Part shown: piece by piece, positions 17,557 to 27,768 of the stretch
Numbering within the stretch: position 1 is the stretch's first letter
Layout of the letters: every line of letters starts with the position of its first letter
From: Pseudomonas fluorescens
Lineage (GTDB): Bacteria; Pseudomonadota; Gammaproteobacteria; Pseudomonadales; Pseudomonadaceae
DNA: 64,000 bases
Assembly: GCF_900215245.1 (NCBI RefSeq)
Contig: NZ_LT907842.1
Span: 3,844,001 to 3,908,000, forward strand
Direction: 5' to 3'
Program-made: the position numbers and the translations under genes
Notes under the pieces: generated by a model
Told to the model about the DNA's origin: nothing
Database searches by the model: none
The model's input: the letters and a program-made list of their open reading frames with translations, nothing else

Positions 17557-18009
17557 ATGAATTTTGGATCATATGTGGGTCAGTGTTTAACGTCTTCGGA
17601 TGAGTTCGACGCCAGCCTGACCATTGCGCACAAGAAGCCGATTCCGATTAACTTCGACAACCTTGAGTTGCAGTCCTGCATCGAGGGCGGTCAGCTGTGC
17701 ATTCGCCTGGGGATTCAAAGCAAGCCTGGCGCCAATAATGAGTTGACCCTTGAGGCTGACGCGCTCCCGTTGAAACCGGGAATGACCTATCCCATCGGTC
17801 CGAAATCCTTGCCAGTGAGGGCCCGCTTTGGTTTGGAAGGCTACCTTGAGCACCTCCCCGACATTTATTGGGGCAATTTAGACGTCAATCACATCTACAC
17901 CGACAAAGCCGGCAAGACATCGATCAATGTCAGCTTCTCGATCGGTTGGGATGACGATGACGGTAACGAGATGGAGCTCAAGTGCTCGACGCTGCAGGTC
18001 AGTACCTAG
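17557..18009 (+). CDS. Hypothetical protein
   Basis: The 150-residue protein starts at an ATG preceded by GGGAGAAGAG. An in-frame ATG 72 bases upstream has no such site. It begins MNFGSYVGQCLTSSDEFDAS and has no signal peptide or membrane segment. The middle and C-terminus look beta-rich, with an acidic stretch WDDDDGNEMEL. Two cysteines occur in the first half. No family is recognised. It ends at a strong bidirectional terminator shared with the efflux operon. It may be a small immunity-like or self-assembling beta protein, but nothing in the sequence settles this. Confidence 0.65.
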   Translation: MNFGSYVGQCLTSSDEFDASLTIAHKKPIPINFDNLELQSCIEGGQLCIRLGIQSKPGANNELTLEADALPLKPGMTYPIGPKSLPVRARFGLEGYLEHLPDIYWGNLDVNHIYTDKAGKTSINVSFSIGWDDDDGNEMELKCSTLQVST

Positions 18010-18043
18010 GCTCATTGGGATGATGACCAATATGTCGGGATAT

Positions 18044-18079
18044 AAAAAAACCGCTTCCTGTGAGGGAAGCGGTTTTTTT
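18044..18079. terminator. Bidirectional terminator
   Basis: AAAAAAACCGCTTCC pairs with GGAAGCGGTTTTTTT around a five-base loop, with a run of seven A or T on each side. It lies between the convergent hypothetical gene and the emhC gene and can serve both. Confidence 0.93.
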
Positions 18080-18092
18080 CACAACAGCACGA

Positions 18093-19550
18093 TCAGAACA
18101 ACTTCAGTGCCGGTGCTTCTTCTTTCAACGGCTCGTTCTTCGCGGTCTGCTCATTCCAGCCACCGCCGAGGGCCTTGTACAGGTTGACCTCGCTGTTCAG
18201 CTGCGCCAGGCGGTCGGTGATCAGCGATTGCTGGGCACTGAACAGCTGGCGTTGGGCGTCGAGGAAGGTCAGGTTGCTGTCGACACCAATGCGGTAGCGA
18301 CGCTCGGCCAGGCGGTAGTAATCCTGGTTGGCGGCGACAAAACCACGCTGGGCATCCAGCTGCTGCTTGTAGGTCTCACGCGCGGCGAGGCCGTCGGAAA
18401 CTTCCTGGAAGCCGGTCTGAATCGCCTTCTCGTAGTTGGCCACGTTGATCTCTTTCTGGATCTTCGAGTAGTCCAGGCTTGCGCGCAGGCTACCGGCGTT
18501 GAAGATCGGGATGTTGATCTGCGGGGCGAACGACCAGGTACCCGAGCCGCCTTTGAACAGGCCGCCCAGCGTCGGGCTGGCAGTGCCGGCGCTGGCGGTC
18601 AGGCTGATGCTTGGGAAGAACGCAGCACGCGCCGCACCGATATTGGCGTTGGCAGCCTTGAGGTTGTACTCGGCCTGCACAATGTCGGGACGACGTTGCA
18701 GCAGGTCGGAGGGCAACCCGGCCGGCACTTCGCTGAGCAGGTCATCCGACAGCGGCTTGCTGGCGATATTCGCCGGCAGGCCAGTGCCCAGCAACAGGGT
18801 CAGGCTGTTTTCGTCCTGAGCCACCTGGCGGGTATACCGCGCCAATTGCACGCGGGCATTTTCCACCGAGGTGCGCGCCTGGCTGAGGTCGAGGGCCGAG
18901 GCCACGCCAACTTCGTTACTGCGCGTGGTGAGCTTGTAGCTCTGCTCGAATGCGCCCAGGGTTTCCTGAGTCAGCTTGAGCAGTTCCTTGTCGGCCTGCC
19001 AGGTCAGGTAGGCGTTAGCCACACTGGCCACCAGGCTGATCTGGGTGCTGCGCCGCGCCTCTTCAGTGGCGAAGTACTTTTGCAGGGCTTCTTCACTCAG
19101 GCTGCGCACGCGGCCGAACAGGTCCAGTTCATACGAGCTGATCCCCAGGCCCGCCGAGTATTGGCTGGCGATGGTCGATTCGCCGCTTTGCGACAGTTTG
19201 GCCGGGGTGCGCGAACGGCTGCCGCTGCCGGTTGCCGAAACGGCCGGGAACAGGTCGGCACGCTGGATCTGGTATTGCGCCGCGTAGGCGTCGATGTTCA
19301 AGGCCGCGACACGCAGGTCACGGTTGTTGACCAGCGCAGTCTGGATCAGCTGTTGCAGGGCAGGGTCGTGGAAAAACTGCTTCCAGCCTTGCTCGGCAGC
19401 GGCCTGGCCCGGCGCCTGGGCCGACGAATACGCCGGCCCTTGCGGGAACTGAGCAGCCACCGGTGCTTCAGGGCGCTGATAGTCAGGTATCAGCGAGCAG
19501 CCACTGAGCACGAATGCCGTGACGGCTAGGGAAAGTAGCGACTTGCTCAT
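18093..19550 (-). CDS. emhC: RND efflux outer-membrane channel (EmhC/TtgC/OprM family)
   Basis: The 485-residue outer-membrane lipoprotein forms the TolC-like exit duct of the tripartite efflux pump. It begins with a lipoprotein signal ([18 protein letters not shown]) and then the OprM-type opening [13 protein letters not shown]. The duplicated efflux domains include [20 protein letters not shown]. It overlaps the end of emhB by four bases, so it is the last gene of emhABC. The symbol follows P. fluorescens EmhABC; P. putida TtgC is the same family. Confidence 0.93.
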   Translation of the reverse strand: MSKSLLSLAVTAFVLSGCSLIPDYQRPEAPVAAQFPQGPAYSSAQAPGQAAAEQGWKQFFHDPALQQLIQTALVNNRDLRVAALNIDAYAAQYQIQRADLFPAVSATGSGSRSRTPAKLSQSGESTIASQYSAGLGISSYELDLFGRVRSLSEEALQKYFATEEARRSTQISLVASVANAYLTWQADKELLKLTQETLGAFEQSYKLTTRSNEVGVASALDLSQARTSVENARVQLARYTRQVAQDENSLTLLLGTGLPANIASKPLSDDLLSEVPAGLPSDLLQRRPDIVQAEYNLKAANANIGAARAAFFPSISLTASAGTASPTLGGLFKGGSGTWSFAPQINIPIFNAGSLRASLDYSKIQKEINVANYEKAIQTGFQEVSDGLAARETYKQQLDAQRGFVAANQDYYRLAERRYRIGVDSNLTFLDAQRQLFSAQQSLITDRLAQLNSEVNLYKALGGGWNEQTAKNEPLKEEAPALKLF

Positions 19551-22500
19551 TGGCCAGCCTCTTTAGGAGTTTCAGTAGTAACCGTCTTTTTACGTTCGCC
19601 CGCGGCCGATACGGTCGCGAAGAACAGTGGGACCCAGAAGATCGCCAGGACGGTGGCGGTGATCATACCGCCAATTACGCCGGTACCGATTGCATGCTGG
19701 CTGCCTGAGCCTGCGCCGCTGGAGATCGCCAGTGGCAATACGCCGAGGACGAACGCCATGGAGGTCATGATGATCGGCCGCAGACGCATGCGGGACGCCT
19801 CGATGGCCGCCTCGACGATGCCTTTGCCTTGTTCGTGAAGCTCCTTGGCAAACTCCACGATCAGGATGGCGTTTTTCGCCGCCAGGCCCACCGTCACCAA
19901 CAGGCCCACCTGGAAGAACACGTCGTTGGACAACCCGCGCATGCTGGTCGCCATCAACGCACCCACAACCCCGAGGGGCACTACCAGGATCACCGCAATC
20001 GGGATCGACCAACTTTCGTACAGTGCCGCGAGGCAGAGGAACACCACCAGCAGCGACAAGGCGTACAGCGCAGGTGCCTGGGAGCCGGACAGACGTTCTT
20101 CATACGACAGGCCGGTCCACGCATAGCCAACACCTGCCGGCAGTTGCTTGGCGATACGCTCGACTTCGGCCATGGCGTCACCGGTACTGTAGCCCGGCGC
20201 CGGGGTGCCGAGGATTTCCATCGCCGCAACACCGTTGTAGCGCGAGAGTTTCGGCGAACCGTAGATCCACTTGCCCGACGCGATGGCGGACAACGGCACC
20301 ATCTTCCCGGAGTCGCTGCGCACGTACCATTTGTTCAGGTCTTCAGGCGACATGCGGCTGGCGGCGTCACCTTGCACGTACACCTTCTTCACCCGACCAC
20401 GGTCGATGAAGTCGTTGACGTAGCTGCCACCCAGGGCGATCGCCAGGGTCTGGTTGATATTCGACAGGGTGATGCCTTGGGCACTGGCCTTCTCGTCGTC
20501 GACGGTGAGCTCGTACTGCGGCTCATCGTTCACGCCGTTGGGGCGCACACCTGCCAGAATCTTGCTTTGTGCTGCCATACCCAGGAACTGGTTACGCGCC
20601 GCCATCAGTTTATCGTGGCCGACACCGCCCTGGTCTTGCAGGAACACGTCGAAGCCGGTGGCGTTACCCAGCTCCAGTACAGACGGCGGAACGATGGCAA
20701 ATACCATGGCGTCCTTGAATGTCTGCATGAAGTAACCCTGGGCGCGCTTGGCGATCTCGAACACCGAGGTGGAAGCGTCACGCTCGCCCCACGGTTTGAG
20801 CATCACAAAGGCCAGGCCCGAACTTTGGCCGCGACCGGCGAAGTTGAAGCCGTTTACGGTAAACACCGATTTCACGCCTTTGCCTTCGCCTGGCTCGCCT
20901 TCCTTGTCGTTGAGCAGGAATGTACGCATGTCGTCGATGACTTTTTGCGTACGTTCAGCCGTAGAACCGACCGGCGTCTGCACCTGGGCAAAGATTACGC
21001 CCTGGTCTTCATCGGGCAGGAACGCCGCAGGGATGCGCATGAACAGCCAGATCATGCCGGCGATGATCAGTGCGTACACCAGGAACGCCGGGATCTTGTG
21101 CTTGATCATGTTACCCACGCCGCGCTCGTAGCTCAGGACGCCACGGTCGAAGGTGCGGTTGAACCAGCCGAAGAAACCACGCTTGGGTTGGCCGTGTTTT
21201 TCCGGGTCGATCGGCTTGAGCATGGTGGCGCACAAGGCCGGGGTGAAGATCAGCGCAACCAGTACCGACAACGCCATGGCCGAAACGATGGTGATGGAGA
21301 ACTGTTTGTAAATCACACCGGTGGAACCACCGAAGAACGCCATCGGCAACAGCACCGCCGACAGTACCAGGGCAATACCCACCAGGGCACCCTGGATCTG
21401 GCCCATGGACTTGACCGTCGCCTCCTTGGGCGACAGGTGCTCCTCGGCCATCACCCGCTCGACGTTTTCCACCACGACGATGGCGTCATCCACCAGCAAG
21501 CCGATGGCCAGGATCATGCCGAACATGGTCAGGGTGTTGATGGTGAAGCCGAACGCAGCCAGGATCCCGAAGGTACCCAGCAACACCACCGGTACGGTCA
21601 TGGTGGTGATGATGGTCGCGCGGAAGTTCTGCAGGAACAGGAACATCACCAGGAACACCAGCACGATCGCTTCGACCAGAGTGTCGACAACACCGGAGAT
21701 CGATTCGGTTACGACTGGAGTGGTGTCATACGGCACCACCGCCTTCATGCCAGGCGGGAAGAACGGTTCGAGCGACGCGACGGTGGCGCGGATCGCCTTG
21801 CCGGTGTCCAGGGCGTTGGCGCCCGACGCCAGCTTGATCGCCATACCGGAAGCCGGCTTGCCGTTGAACTGCGCAGCAATGCTGTAGTTCTGGCCACCGA
21901 GCTCAATACGGGCGACATCCTTCAGGCGTACCTGTGAACCGTCGGTATTGACCTTCATCAGGATATTGCCGAACTGCTCGGCCGTCTGCAGGCGGGTCTT
22001 GCCGATGATCGTGGCGTTCAACTGGGTGCCGGGCAGGGCAGGCAGGCCGCCCAGTTGGCCGGTGGCCACCTGTACGTTCTGTGCGGAAATCGCCGTGCTG
22101 ACATCCACCGGCGTGAGCTGGTAGTTGTTCAGCTTGCCCGGGTCCAGCCAGATACGCATCGCGTACTGCGAACCGAACACCTGGAAGTCACCGACACCCG
22201 CAGTCCGCGAAATCGGGTCCTGGATGTTCGACACGATGTAGTTGGACAGGTCGTCCTTGGTCATGCTGCCGTCTTCCGACACCAGACCGATCACCATCAG
22301 GAAGTTCTTCACCGACTTGGTCACGCGGATACCCTGTTGCTGCACTTCTTGCGGCAGCAGCGGGGTGGCCAGGTTCAGCTTGTTCTGCACCTGAACCTGG
22401 GCGATATCCGGGTTGGTACCCTGGTTGAACGTCACGGTGATGGTCATGCTGCCGTCGGAGTTACTGTCCGAGGAAACATAACGCAGGTTGTCGATACCGT

Positions 22501-22708
22501 TGAGCTGTTGCTCGATGACCTGCACCACGGTGTCCTGCACGGTTTGTGCGGACGCGCCTGGGTAGGTCACCTGGATGTCGATGGCGGTCGGCGCGATGGC
22601 CGGGTATTGGTTGATGGGCAACTTCATGATCGAAAGTGCCCCGACCAGCATGATCACCAGGGCAATAACCCAGGCGAAAATGGGGCGGTCGATAAAAAAT
22701 TTCGACAT
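19547..22708 (-). CDS. emhB: RND multidrug efflux inner-membrane transporter (EmhB/TtgB/MexB family)
   Basis: The 1053-residue proton-driven hydrophobe/amphiphile efflux pump has the opening [17 protein letters not shown]. It has 12 membrane segments and two large periplasmic loops. The proton-relay aspartates lie in the fourth helix ([15 protein letters not shown]). Family members export antibiotics, solvents and aromatic hydrocarbons. It follows emhA by three bases and overlaps emhC by four, so the three form one operon transcribed away from emhR. The length is exactly typical. Confidence 0.96.
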   Translation of the reverse strand: MSKFFIDRPIFAWVIALVIMLVGALSIMKLPINQYPAIAPTAIDIQVTYPGASAQTVQDTVVQVIEQQLNGIDNLRYVSSDSNSDGSMTITVTFNQGTNPDIAQVQVQNKLNLATPLLPQEVQQQGIRVTKSVKNFLMVIGLVSEDGSMTKDDLSNYIVSNIQDPISRTAGVGDFQVFGSQYAMRIWLDPGKLNNYQLTPVDVSTAISAQNVQVATGQLGGLPALPGTQLNATIIGKTRLQTAEQFGNILMKVNTDGSQVRLKDVARIELGGQNYSIAAQFNGKPASGMAIKLASGANALDTGKAIRATVASLEPFFPPGMKAVVPYDTTPVVTESISGVVDTLVEAIVLVFLVMFLFLQNFRATIITTMTVPVVLLGTFGILAAFGFTINTLTMFGMILAIGLLVDDAIVVVENVERVMAEEHLSPKEATVKSMGQIQGALVGIALVLSAVLLPMAFFGGSTGVIYKQFSITIVSAMALSVLVALIFTPALCATMLKPIDPEKHGQPKRGFFGWFNRTFDRGVLSYERGVGNMIKHKIPAFLVYALIIAGMIWLFMRIPAAFLPDEDQGVIFAQVQTPVGSTAERTQKVIDDMRTFLLNDKEGEPGEGKGVKSVFTVNGFNFAGRGQSSGLAFVMLKPWGERDASTSVFEIAKRAQGYFMQTFKDAMVFAIVPPSVLELGNATGFDVFLQDQGGVGHDKLMAARNQFLGMAAQSKILAGVRPNGVNDEPQYELTVDDEKASAQGITLSNINQTLAIALGGSYVNDFIDRGRVKKVYVQGDAASRMSPEDLNKWYVRSDSGKMVPLSAIASGKWIYGSPKLSRYNGVAAMEILGTPAPGYSTGDAMAEVERIAKQLPAGVGYAWTGLSYEERLSGSQAPALYALSLLVVFLCLAALYESWSIPIAVILVVPLGVVGALMATSMRGLSNDVFFQVGLLVTVGLAAKNAILIVEFAKELHEQGKGIVEAAIEASRMRLRPIIMTSMAFVLGVLPLAISSGAGSGSQHAIGTGVIGGMITATVLAIFWVPLFFATVSAAGERKKTVTTETPKEAGQ

Positions 22709-22711
22709 GGG

Positions 22712-23866
22712 TTACTCCCCTTTGCCAGCAGCGGCAGCAGGAGCAGCAGCAGTGCCAGCGTCAGCAGGCTTAGCGTTGTCGGCTGCCTTGACCTTGACCT
22801 CGACGCCCGGCTTGACGTACTGCAAGCCTTCGGTGATCACACGGTCGCCGGCGTTCAGGCCTTTTTCCACCAGCCAGTAGGCGCCGTACGTACGGTTGGC
22901 CACCAGCTCACGTTGCTCGACCTTGTTGTCGGCGTTGACGATCAGCGCCGTTGGCGTGCCCTTCAGGTCGCGGGTCACGCCTTGTTGCGGTGCCAGGATA
23001 GCCTTGCTGTTCACGCCGGCTTGCAGCTGGGCGTGGACGAACATGCCCGGCAGCAGGGTGTGGTCAGGGTTCGGGAACACGGCGCGCAGGGTCACGGAAC
23101 CGGTGGTCTGGTCGACCGACACTTCGGAGAACTCCAGCTTGCCGTCCTGGCCGTAAGCGGTGCCGTCTTCCAGGGTCAGCTTGACCTTGGCCGCGTTTTC
23201 GCCGGATTTTTCCAGCTGGCCGCTTGCCAGGTCGCGGCGCAGTTTGAGCATTTCTGCCGAGGACTGCGTGACGTCGACGTAGATCGGGTCCAGTTGCTGG
23301 ATCACGGCCATGGCATCGGCCTGGCCATTGCTCACCAGTGCGCCTTCGGTGACCGAAGAACGGCCAATACGCCCGGAGATCGGCGCGAACACTTTGGTGT
23401 AGCGCACATTGATCTGGGCGGTTTGCACATTGGCTTCGGACGTCATGCGGTTGGCGACGGCGGTGTCGTATTCCTGACGGCTGACAGCTTGCTCATCGAC
23501 CAACTGCTTGTAGCGGTCGGTGATCGACTTGGTTTGGGTCAGGCTCGCTTGTGCGCTTTTCAGGGTGGCTTCATACACCGACGGGTCGATCTGGTAGAGC
23601 TGTTGCCCTTCCTTCACGTCGCCGCCTTCCTTGAACAGGCGCTTGAGAATGATGCCATTGACCTGAGGACGAACCTCCGCGATGCGGTAAGCCGTGGTGC
23701 GGCCCGGCAGCTCGGTGGTCAGGGTGAAGGCTTGCGGTTGAATGGTGACCACGCCGACCTGAGGGGTTTGAGCGGGCGGAGCCGCTTCTTCCTTTTTACA
23801 TCCGCTGAGCAGCGATGCCAGGGCGACGGCAGTGACCAGAGCGGTAACAGCTGGCTTAAGTTGCAT
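22712..23866 (-). CDS. emhA: RND efflux periplasmic adaptor (EmhA/TtgA/MexA family)
   Basis: The 384-residue membrane-fusion lipoprotein joins the inner pump to the outer duct. The start at 23866 follows GAGGATC and begins a lipoprotein signal (MQLKPAVTALVTAVALASLL then SGCKK). The longer open frame upstream has no ribosome site and would spoil the signal. The lipoyl/hairpin region includes PGRTTAYRIAEVRPQVNGI. The C-terminus is a low-complexity Ala tail. It is the first gene of emhABC and is read from a promoter overlapped by the EmhR operator. Confidence 0.95.
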   Translation of the reverse strand: MQLKPAVTALVTAVALASLLSGCKKEEAAPPAQTPQVGVVTIQPQAFTLTTELPGRTTAYRIAEVRPQVNGIILKRLFKEGGDVKEGQQLYQIDPSVYEATLKSAQASLTQTKSITDRYKQLVDEQAVSRQEYDTAVANRMTSEANVQTAQINVRYTKVFAPISGRIGRSSVTEGALVSNGQADAMAVIQQLDPIYVDVTQSSAEMLKLRRDLASGQLEKSGENAAKVKLTLEDGTAYGQDGKLEFSEVSVDQTTGSVTLRAVFPNPDHTLLPGMFVHAQLQAGVNSKAILAPQQGVTRDLKGTPTALIVNADNKVEQRELVANRTYGAYWLVEKGLNAGDRVITEGLQYVKPGVEVKVKAADNAKPADAGTAAAPAAAAGKGE

Positions 23867-23955
23867 GAAGATCCTCGGGTCAGGCGCGCAGAATGCGCAC
23901 AAGAAGTGTGGAAGGGTAAAAAACAAGCTGTGAGTAGATAAGTAGCTTGCTACGC

Positions 23956-23986
23956 AATATACTTACGTTCATGGTTGTTTGTAAAC
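23956..23986. promoter_or_regulatory. emhABC promoter overlapped by the EmhR/TtgR-type operator
   Basis: On the minus strand TTTACA (23985-23980) and TATATT (23961-23956), 18 bases apart, form the emhABC promoter. The same stretch reads ACAAACAACCATGAACGTAA, which closely resembles the TtgR operator I recall from P. putida. The repressor would therefore block the -35 to -10 region directly. On the plus strand TTGACA occurs at 23989 and again at 24009, possible -35 boxes for the divergent emhR. Confidence 0.8.
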
Positions 23987-24152
23987 TCTTGACAGGCTTC
24001 GCAGGTTGTTGACAAAGCAGCCCCGAAAGCCTCGATTTTAGTACGTTCGGTGCCCAAGACGGTGTCGTCCCACAATTATTCAGATGATCGTTACCGCCTA
24101 TTAAAGCAGCGTTACCGATAGTCCCAAGTGTTCTGATTGAGGTTTTACTGCC

Positions 24153-24785
24153 ATGGTTCGTCGCACCAAAGAGGAAGCTCAGGAAACGCGCAGCCAGATT
24201 CTCCAGGCCGCCGAGCAAGCCTTTTATGAGCGCGGCGTCGCGCGGACTACGTTGGCGGACATCGCCGCGTTGGCCGGGGTGACGCGCGGGGCTATCTATT
24301 GGCATTTCAGTAACAAGTCCGATTTGCTGCAGGCACTGCTCGACACCCTGCACGAACCGTTGGACGAGTTGGCGCGGGCCAGTGAAAGCGAGGATGAAGT
24401 CGACCCGCTTGGCTGCATGCGCAAGCTGTTGATTCATTTGTTTCATCAGGTGGCTCTGGACCCGAAAACCCGGCGCATCAACGAAATTTTGTTTCATAAG
24501 TGCGAGTTCACCGATGAAATGTGTGACATGCGTCGCCAGCGCCAGACCCATAGCCTGGAATGCAACCTGCGTATTGGCCTGACCTTGCGTAACGCGATCC
24601 ATCGCGGGCAACTTCCGGAAAATCTCGACACCACCCGTGGGGCGGTGTGCATACATGCCTATATCAACGGGATCATTGGCCAGTGGCTTCTGGTGCCCGA
24701 CAGTTTTCAACTGCATCAGCAGGCTGAACGCTGGGTTGATGCGGGGCTGGACATGCTGCGCCTGAGCCCCAGCCTGCGCAATTAA
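24153..24785 (+). CDS. emhR: TetR-family repressor of the efflux operon
   Basis: The 210-residue protein has an N-terminal TetR helix-turn-helix (about residues 10-57, ending [18 protein letters not shown]) and a C-terminal ligand domain of the TtgR/AcrR type. It is divergent from emhABC, with the operator in the shared 286-base gap. TtgR-like proteins release DNA when they bind plant phenolics, antibiotics or solvents. The N-terminus [16 protein letters not shown] is typical. Confidence 0.94.
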   Translation: MVRRTKEEAQETRSQILQAAEQAFYERGVARTTLADIAALAGVTRGAIYWHFSNKSDLLQALLDTLHEPLDELARASESEDEVDPLGCMRKLLIHLFHQVALDPKTRRINEILFHKCEFTDEMCDMRRQRQTHSLECNLRIGLTLRNAIHRGQLPENLDTTRGAVCIHAYINGIIGQWLLVPDSFQLHQQAERWVDAGLDMLRLSPSLRN

Positions 24786-24968
24786 GACAAAATGCGTAAT
24801 TACTTCCAGTTGTGTCAACAGTAAAGACGAGACACAGTCCATCGTCCCTTCGGACGATTGGTGGGGTGACTTTATATACGGGCTGGCGGGCGGTTGATAG
24901 GTAGCCGCCTAAGTATTTTGTAGCGATATTGTTGCAAGGCTGTAAAGGAATGTTTCCCGGCCCCAATG

Positions 24969-25004
24969 AAAAAGCCCCGGTTCCTTCGAACTGGGGCTTT
25001 TTCG
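24969..25004. terminator. Bidirectional terminator
   Basis: AAAAAGCCCC pairs with GGGGCTTTTT, with an inner imperfect GGTTC/GAACT pairing. It lies between the convergent emhR and xenB genes, 15 bases past the xenB stop. Another small hairpin (ATCGTCC/GGACGAT, 24841-24857) lies in the same gap but lacks a T run. Confidence 0.9.
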
Positions 25005-25019
25005 TTTCAGCGGATTACA

Positions 25020-26075
25020 TCAAATTGCCAGTGTCGGGTAGTCGATGTAGCCGACCGGGCCCTTGGCGTAGAAGGTTTCCGGGTGCGCTTCATTTAATGG
25101 CGCATCGGCCTTCAGGCGCGCCGGCAGGTCCGGGTTGGCAATGAACGGTACGCCGAAGGCCACCGCATCAGCCTTGCCGGAAGCCAGCCAGGCATTGGCG
25201 CTGTCTTTGGTGAAGCGTTCGTTGGCAATGTAAGCGCCGCCGAAAGCTTTTTTCAGTTGTGGGCCGAGGCTGTCGCCGGCTTCTTTTTCACGCGAGCAAA
25301 TGAACGCGATACCCCGCTTGCCCAGTTCGCTGGCAACGTAGGTGAAGGTTTCGGCCAGGTTGTCGTCGCCCATGTCATGGGAGTCGGCGCGCGGTGCCAG
25401 GTGCACACCCACACGGCCGGCGCCCCAGACTTCGATGGCCGCGTCGGTCACTTCCAGCAGCAGGCGCGCACGGTTTTCCAGGGAACCACCGTAGTTGTCG
25501 GTACGTTTGTTGGTGCTGCTCTGCAGGAACTGGTCGAGCAGGTAACCGTTGGCGCCGTGGATCTCCACGCCGTCAAAACCTGCAGCCTTGGCGTTTTCGG
25601 CACCGACGCGGTAAGCGTCGACGATGTCGGCGATTTCAGCGGTTTCCAGGGCGCGTGGGGTTGGGTAGTCGGCCAATGGGCGCACCAGGCTCACGTGACC
25701 TTTTGGCTGGATGGCGCTCGGTGCCACCGGGGTTTCGCCGTTCAGGTAGGACGCGTGGGAGATCCGGCCAACGTGCCACAGTTGCAGGACAATCTTGCCA
25801 CCCGCGCCATGCACGGCCTTGGTCACATTGGCCCAGCCGCGCACTTGGTCGTTGGACCAGATGCCCGGCGTGTCCGGGTAGCCCACGCCCAGCGGCGTCA
25901 CGGACGTGGCTTCGCTGAGGATCAGCCCGGCGGAAGCGCGTTGCACGTAATACTCGGCCATCAGCGCGTTGGGTACGCGACCGGCATCGGCGCGGCAGCG
26001 GGTCAGCGGTGCCATGATGATGCGGTTCGACAGTTCCAGGTCGCCCAGTTTGATCGGATCGAAAATAGTCGTCAT
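25020..26075 (-). CDS. xenB: XenB-like Old Yellow Enzyme (alkene/nitro reductase)
   Basis: The 351-residue FMN-dependent TIM-barrel enzyme uses NADPH to reduce electrophilic alkenes and nitro or nitrate esters. Family features are the opening FDPIKLGDLELSNRIIMAPL, WHVGRISH, the active-site pair HGANGYLLDQF, and YGGSLENRARLLLEV. It is third in the unit pyeR-pyeM-xenB, 31 bases behind pyeM. The same three genes occur together in P. aeruginosa as I recall (PA4354-PA4356). Electrophile detoxification under PyeR control is inferred. Confidence 0.9.
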   Translation of the reverse strand: MTTIFDPIKLGDLELSNRIIMAPLTRCRADAGRVPNALMAEYYVQRASAGLILSEATSVTPLGVGYPDTPGIWSNDQVRGWANVTKAVHGAGGKIVLQLWHVGRISHASYLNGETPVAPSAIQPKGHVSLVRPLADYPTPRALETAEIADIVDAYRVGAENAKAAGFDGVEIHGANGYLLDQFLQSSTNKRTDNYGGSLENRARLLLEVTDAAIEVWGAGRVGVHLAPRADSHDMGDDNLAETFTYVASELGKRGIAFICSREKEAGDSLGPQLKKAFGGAYIANERFTKDSANAWLASGKADAVAFGVPFIANPDLPARLKADAPLNEAHPETFYAKGPVGYIDYPTLAI

Positions 26076-26106
26076 GGGATAACACCCTTCTCTTTAAGTG
26101 GATTGA

Positions 26107-27273
26107 TCAGTTGGTCGCAGGGGCCAGGTCGGCATCGCCGCTCTGACGGAAAGTAATCAAGGTCACCAGCAAGGCAAGAATCGCCAGGGCCGCAGCGGCC
26201 AGAGGCACGCTGGTCAGGCCGAAACCGTGGGCAATCACACTGCCGCCAACCCAGGCGCCCAGGGCGTTGCCGATGTTGAAGGCGCCGATGTTCAAGGTGG
26301 ACACCAGGTTCGGTGCCGCCTTGCCGAAGGTCACCACGTTGATTTGCAGCGCCGGTACGGCAGCGAACGAGGCGGTGGCCCACAGGAACAGGGTGATTTC
26401 AGTCGGGATCACCGCGACGCTGGTCCAGGTCAACACCGTGGAGACCACCGCCATGCTGATGAACACGCCGATCAGGGTGGCCGCCAGGCGTTTGTCCGCC
26501 AGCTTGCCGCCGATGATGTTGCCCACGGTGAGGCCCAGGCCGATCAACAGCAGGGTCCAGGTCACGCCTTTGGGCGACACGCCGGTGACGTCGCCAAGCA
26601 GTGGTGCGACATAGGTGAAGAGGGTGAACATGGAGGCGGCGAACAGCGCGGTCATGGTCAGCGACAACCAGATGCCGGCGCCCTTGAGGGCGGCCAGTTC
26701 GGCGCGCATGTCGAGTTTTTCTTCGTCGCGCTTGGCCGGCAGGAAACGGATCAGGCCGATCAGCGCCACCACACCAATGACGGTCACTGCCCAGAAGGTC
26801 GAGCGCCAGCCGGCTTCCTGACCCAGCGCGGTGCCCAGCGGTACGCCGAGTACATTGGCCAGGGTCAGGCCGGTGAACATCAAGGCTACCGCCGACGCGC
26901 GCTTGTTGGCCGGCACCAGGTTGGCGGCGACCACCGAACCGATACCAAAGAAGGCACCGTGGCACAGCGCGGTGACCACACGGGCAAACATCAGCACGTT
27001 GTAATCACTGGCCAGCGCACAGAGCAGGTTGCCGACAATAAAGATGCCCATCAACGCTACCAGGGCGGCCTTGCGTGGCAGCTTGGCGGTGGCCAGTGCC
27101 ATGAAGGGCGCGCCGATGGCCACGCCCAGGGCGTAGCCGGTGACCAGCCAGCCGGCGCCGGGAATCGACACGCCCAAGTCCGCCGCCACGTCGGGCAGCA
27201 AGCCCATGATGACGAACTCGGTGGTGCCGATGGCGAAGGCGCTCAGGGCCAGTATGAGTAGCGAGAGGGGCAT
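26107..27273 (-). CDS. pyeM: PyeM-type MFS efflux permease
   Basis: The 388-residue, 12-segment transporter belongs to the drug:H+ antiporter-1 branch (AraJ/YdhP-like). It starts MPLSLLILALSAFAIGTTEF and carries VIMGLLPDVAADLGVS in the first loop, a hallmark of this branch. It lies 14 bases after pyeR and 31 before xenB on the same strand. The exported compound is unknown; association with an ene-reductase suggests a quinone- or enone-like substrate. Confidence 0.85.
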   Translation of the reverse strand: MPLSLLILALSAFAIGTTEFVIMGLLPDVAADLGVSIPGAGWLVTGYALGVAIGAPFMALATAKLPRKAALVALMGIFIVGNLLCALASDYNVLMFARVVTALCHGAFFGIGSVVAANLVPANKRASAVALMFTGLTLANVLGVPLGTALGQEAGWRSTFWAVTVIGVVALIGLIRFLPAKRDEEKLDMRAELAALKGAGIWLSLTMTALFAASMFTLFTYVAPLLGDVTGVSPKGVTWTLLLIGLGLTVGNIIGGKLADKRLAATLIGVFISMAVVSTVLTWTSVAVIPTEITLFLWATASFAAVPALQINVVTFGKAAPNLVSTLNIGAFNIGNALGAWVGGSVIAHGFGLTSVPLAAAALAILALLVTLITFRQSGDADLAPATN

Positions 27274-27287
27274 TTGCGTGTCCTTGG

Positions 27288-27614
27288 TTACAGCGGTTCG
27301 ATGATTTCGGCGCTGAGTTCAGTCGTGAGTGCCGCGAGGAATGCTTGGATCACTTCCTCGTTACGCTTGAAAAAGTGCCACTGCCCGGCCTTCTGGCTGC
27401 TGATCAACCCGGCGCGTTGCAGGGTGGCCAGGTGGGCCGACACGGTCGACTGGGACAAGCCGCAGCGCTGGTCGATCTGCCCGGCGCAGATGCCGTATTC
27501 GTGGTTGTGCAATTGCTCTGGGAACTGCACTTTCGGGTCTTTGAGCCAGGTGAGAATGTCTCGTCGTACTGGGTGTGCCAGTGCTTTTATTATTTCGTCG
27601 AGGTCGATGGACAT
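27288..27614 (-). CDS. pyeR: PyeR-type ArsR-family repressor
   Basis: The 108-residue winged-helix protein has the ArsR recognition helix region QRCGLSQSTVSAHLATLQRA. Its two cysteines (Cys43 and Cys51) could sense electrophiles or redox state, though no metal-binding CxC is present. It leads the pyeR-pyeM-xenB unit. The gap upstream carries a perfect palindrome and a partial copy exactly 50 bases further on. P. aeruginosa PyeR is reported to regulate its own operon and biofilm traits. Confidence 0.88.
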   Translation of the reverse strand: MSIDLDEIIKALAHPVRRDILTWLKDPKVQFPEQLHNHEYGICAGQIDQRCGLSQSTVSAHLATLQRAGLISSQKAGQWHFFKRNEEVIQAFLAALTTELSAEIIEPL

Positions 27615-27640
27615 GGCGGTTGCTCGGTTTCGTAAAGCGT

Positions 27641-27736
27641 TATATCGCGATGAAGCGAACTTTAAATCGGTATATCCCGATATACCAATATGATTTTGGT
27701 CTTAAGCCAGATCAAATCGGTATATCGGGTTATAAC
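27641..27736. promoter_or_regulatory. PyeR operator region with repeated palindromes
   Basis: GGTATATC-CC-GATATACC (27669-27686) is a perfect 18-base palindrome. GGTATATC-GG-GTTATAAC (27719-27736) is a partial copy with its centre exactly 50 bases away. TATATCGCGAT (27641-27651) is a third half-site 30 bases on the other side. All lie between pyeR and the divergent acpH. ArsR proteins bind such palindromes over promoters. The outer copy is only 33 bases before the acpH start, so both directions may be regulated. Confidence 0.7.
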
Positions 27737-27768
27737 GATACGTTGACGGCAGTGCTAAACTGCGCGCC

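Noticed and set aside
18060..19529. A 489-codon open frame on the plus strand
   Set aside because: It is antisense to emhC with shadow-like composition, and it begins inside the terminator region.
19829..21937. A 702-codon open frame on the plus strand
   Set aside because: It is antisense to emhB, has a His/Gly/Arg-rich composition typical of the reverse strand of high-GC genes, and has no domain pattern.
22055..23941. A 628-codon open frame on the plus strand
   Set aside because: It runs antisense to emhB and emhA; composition and lack of any recognisable domain mark it as a shadow.
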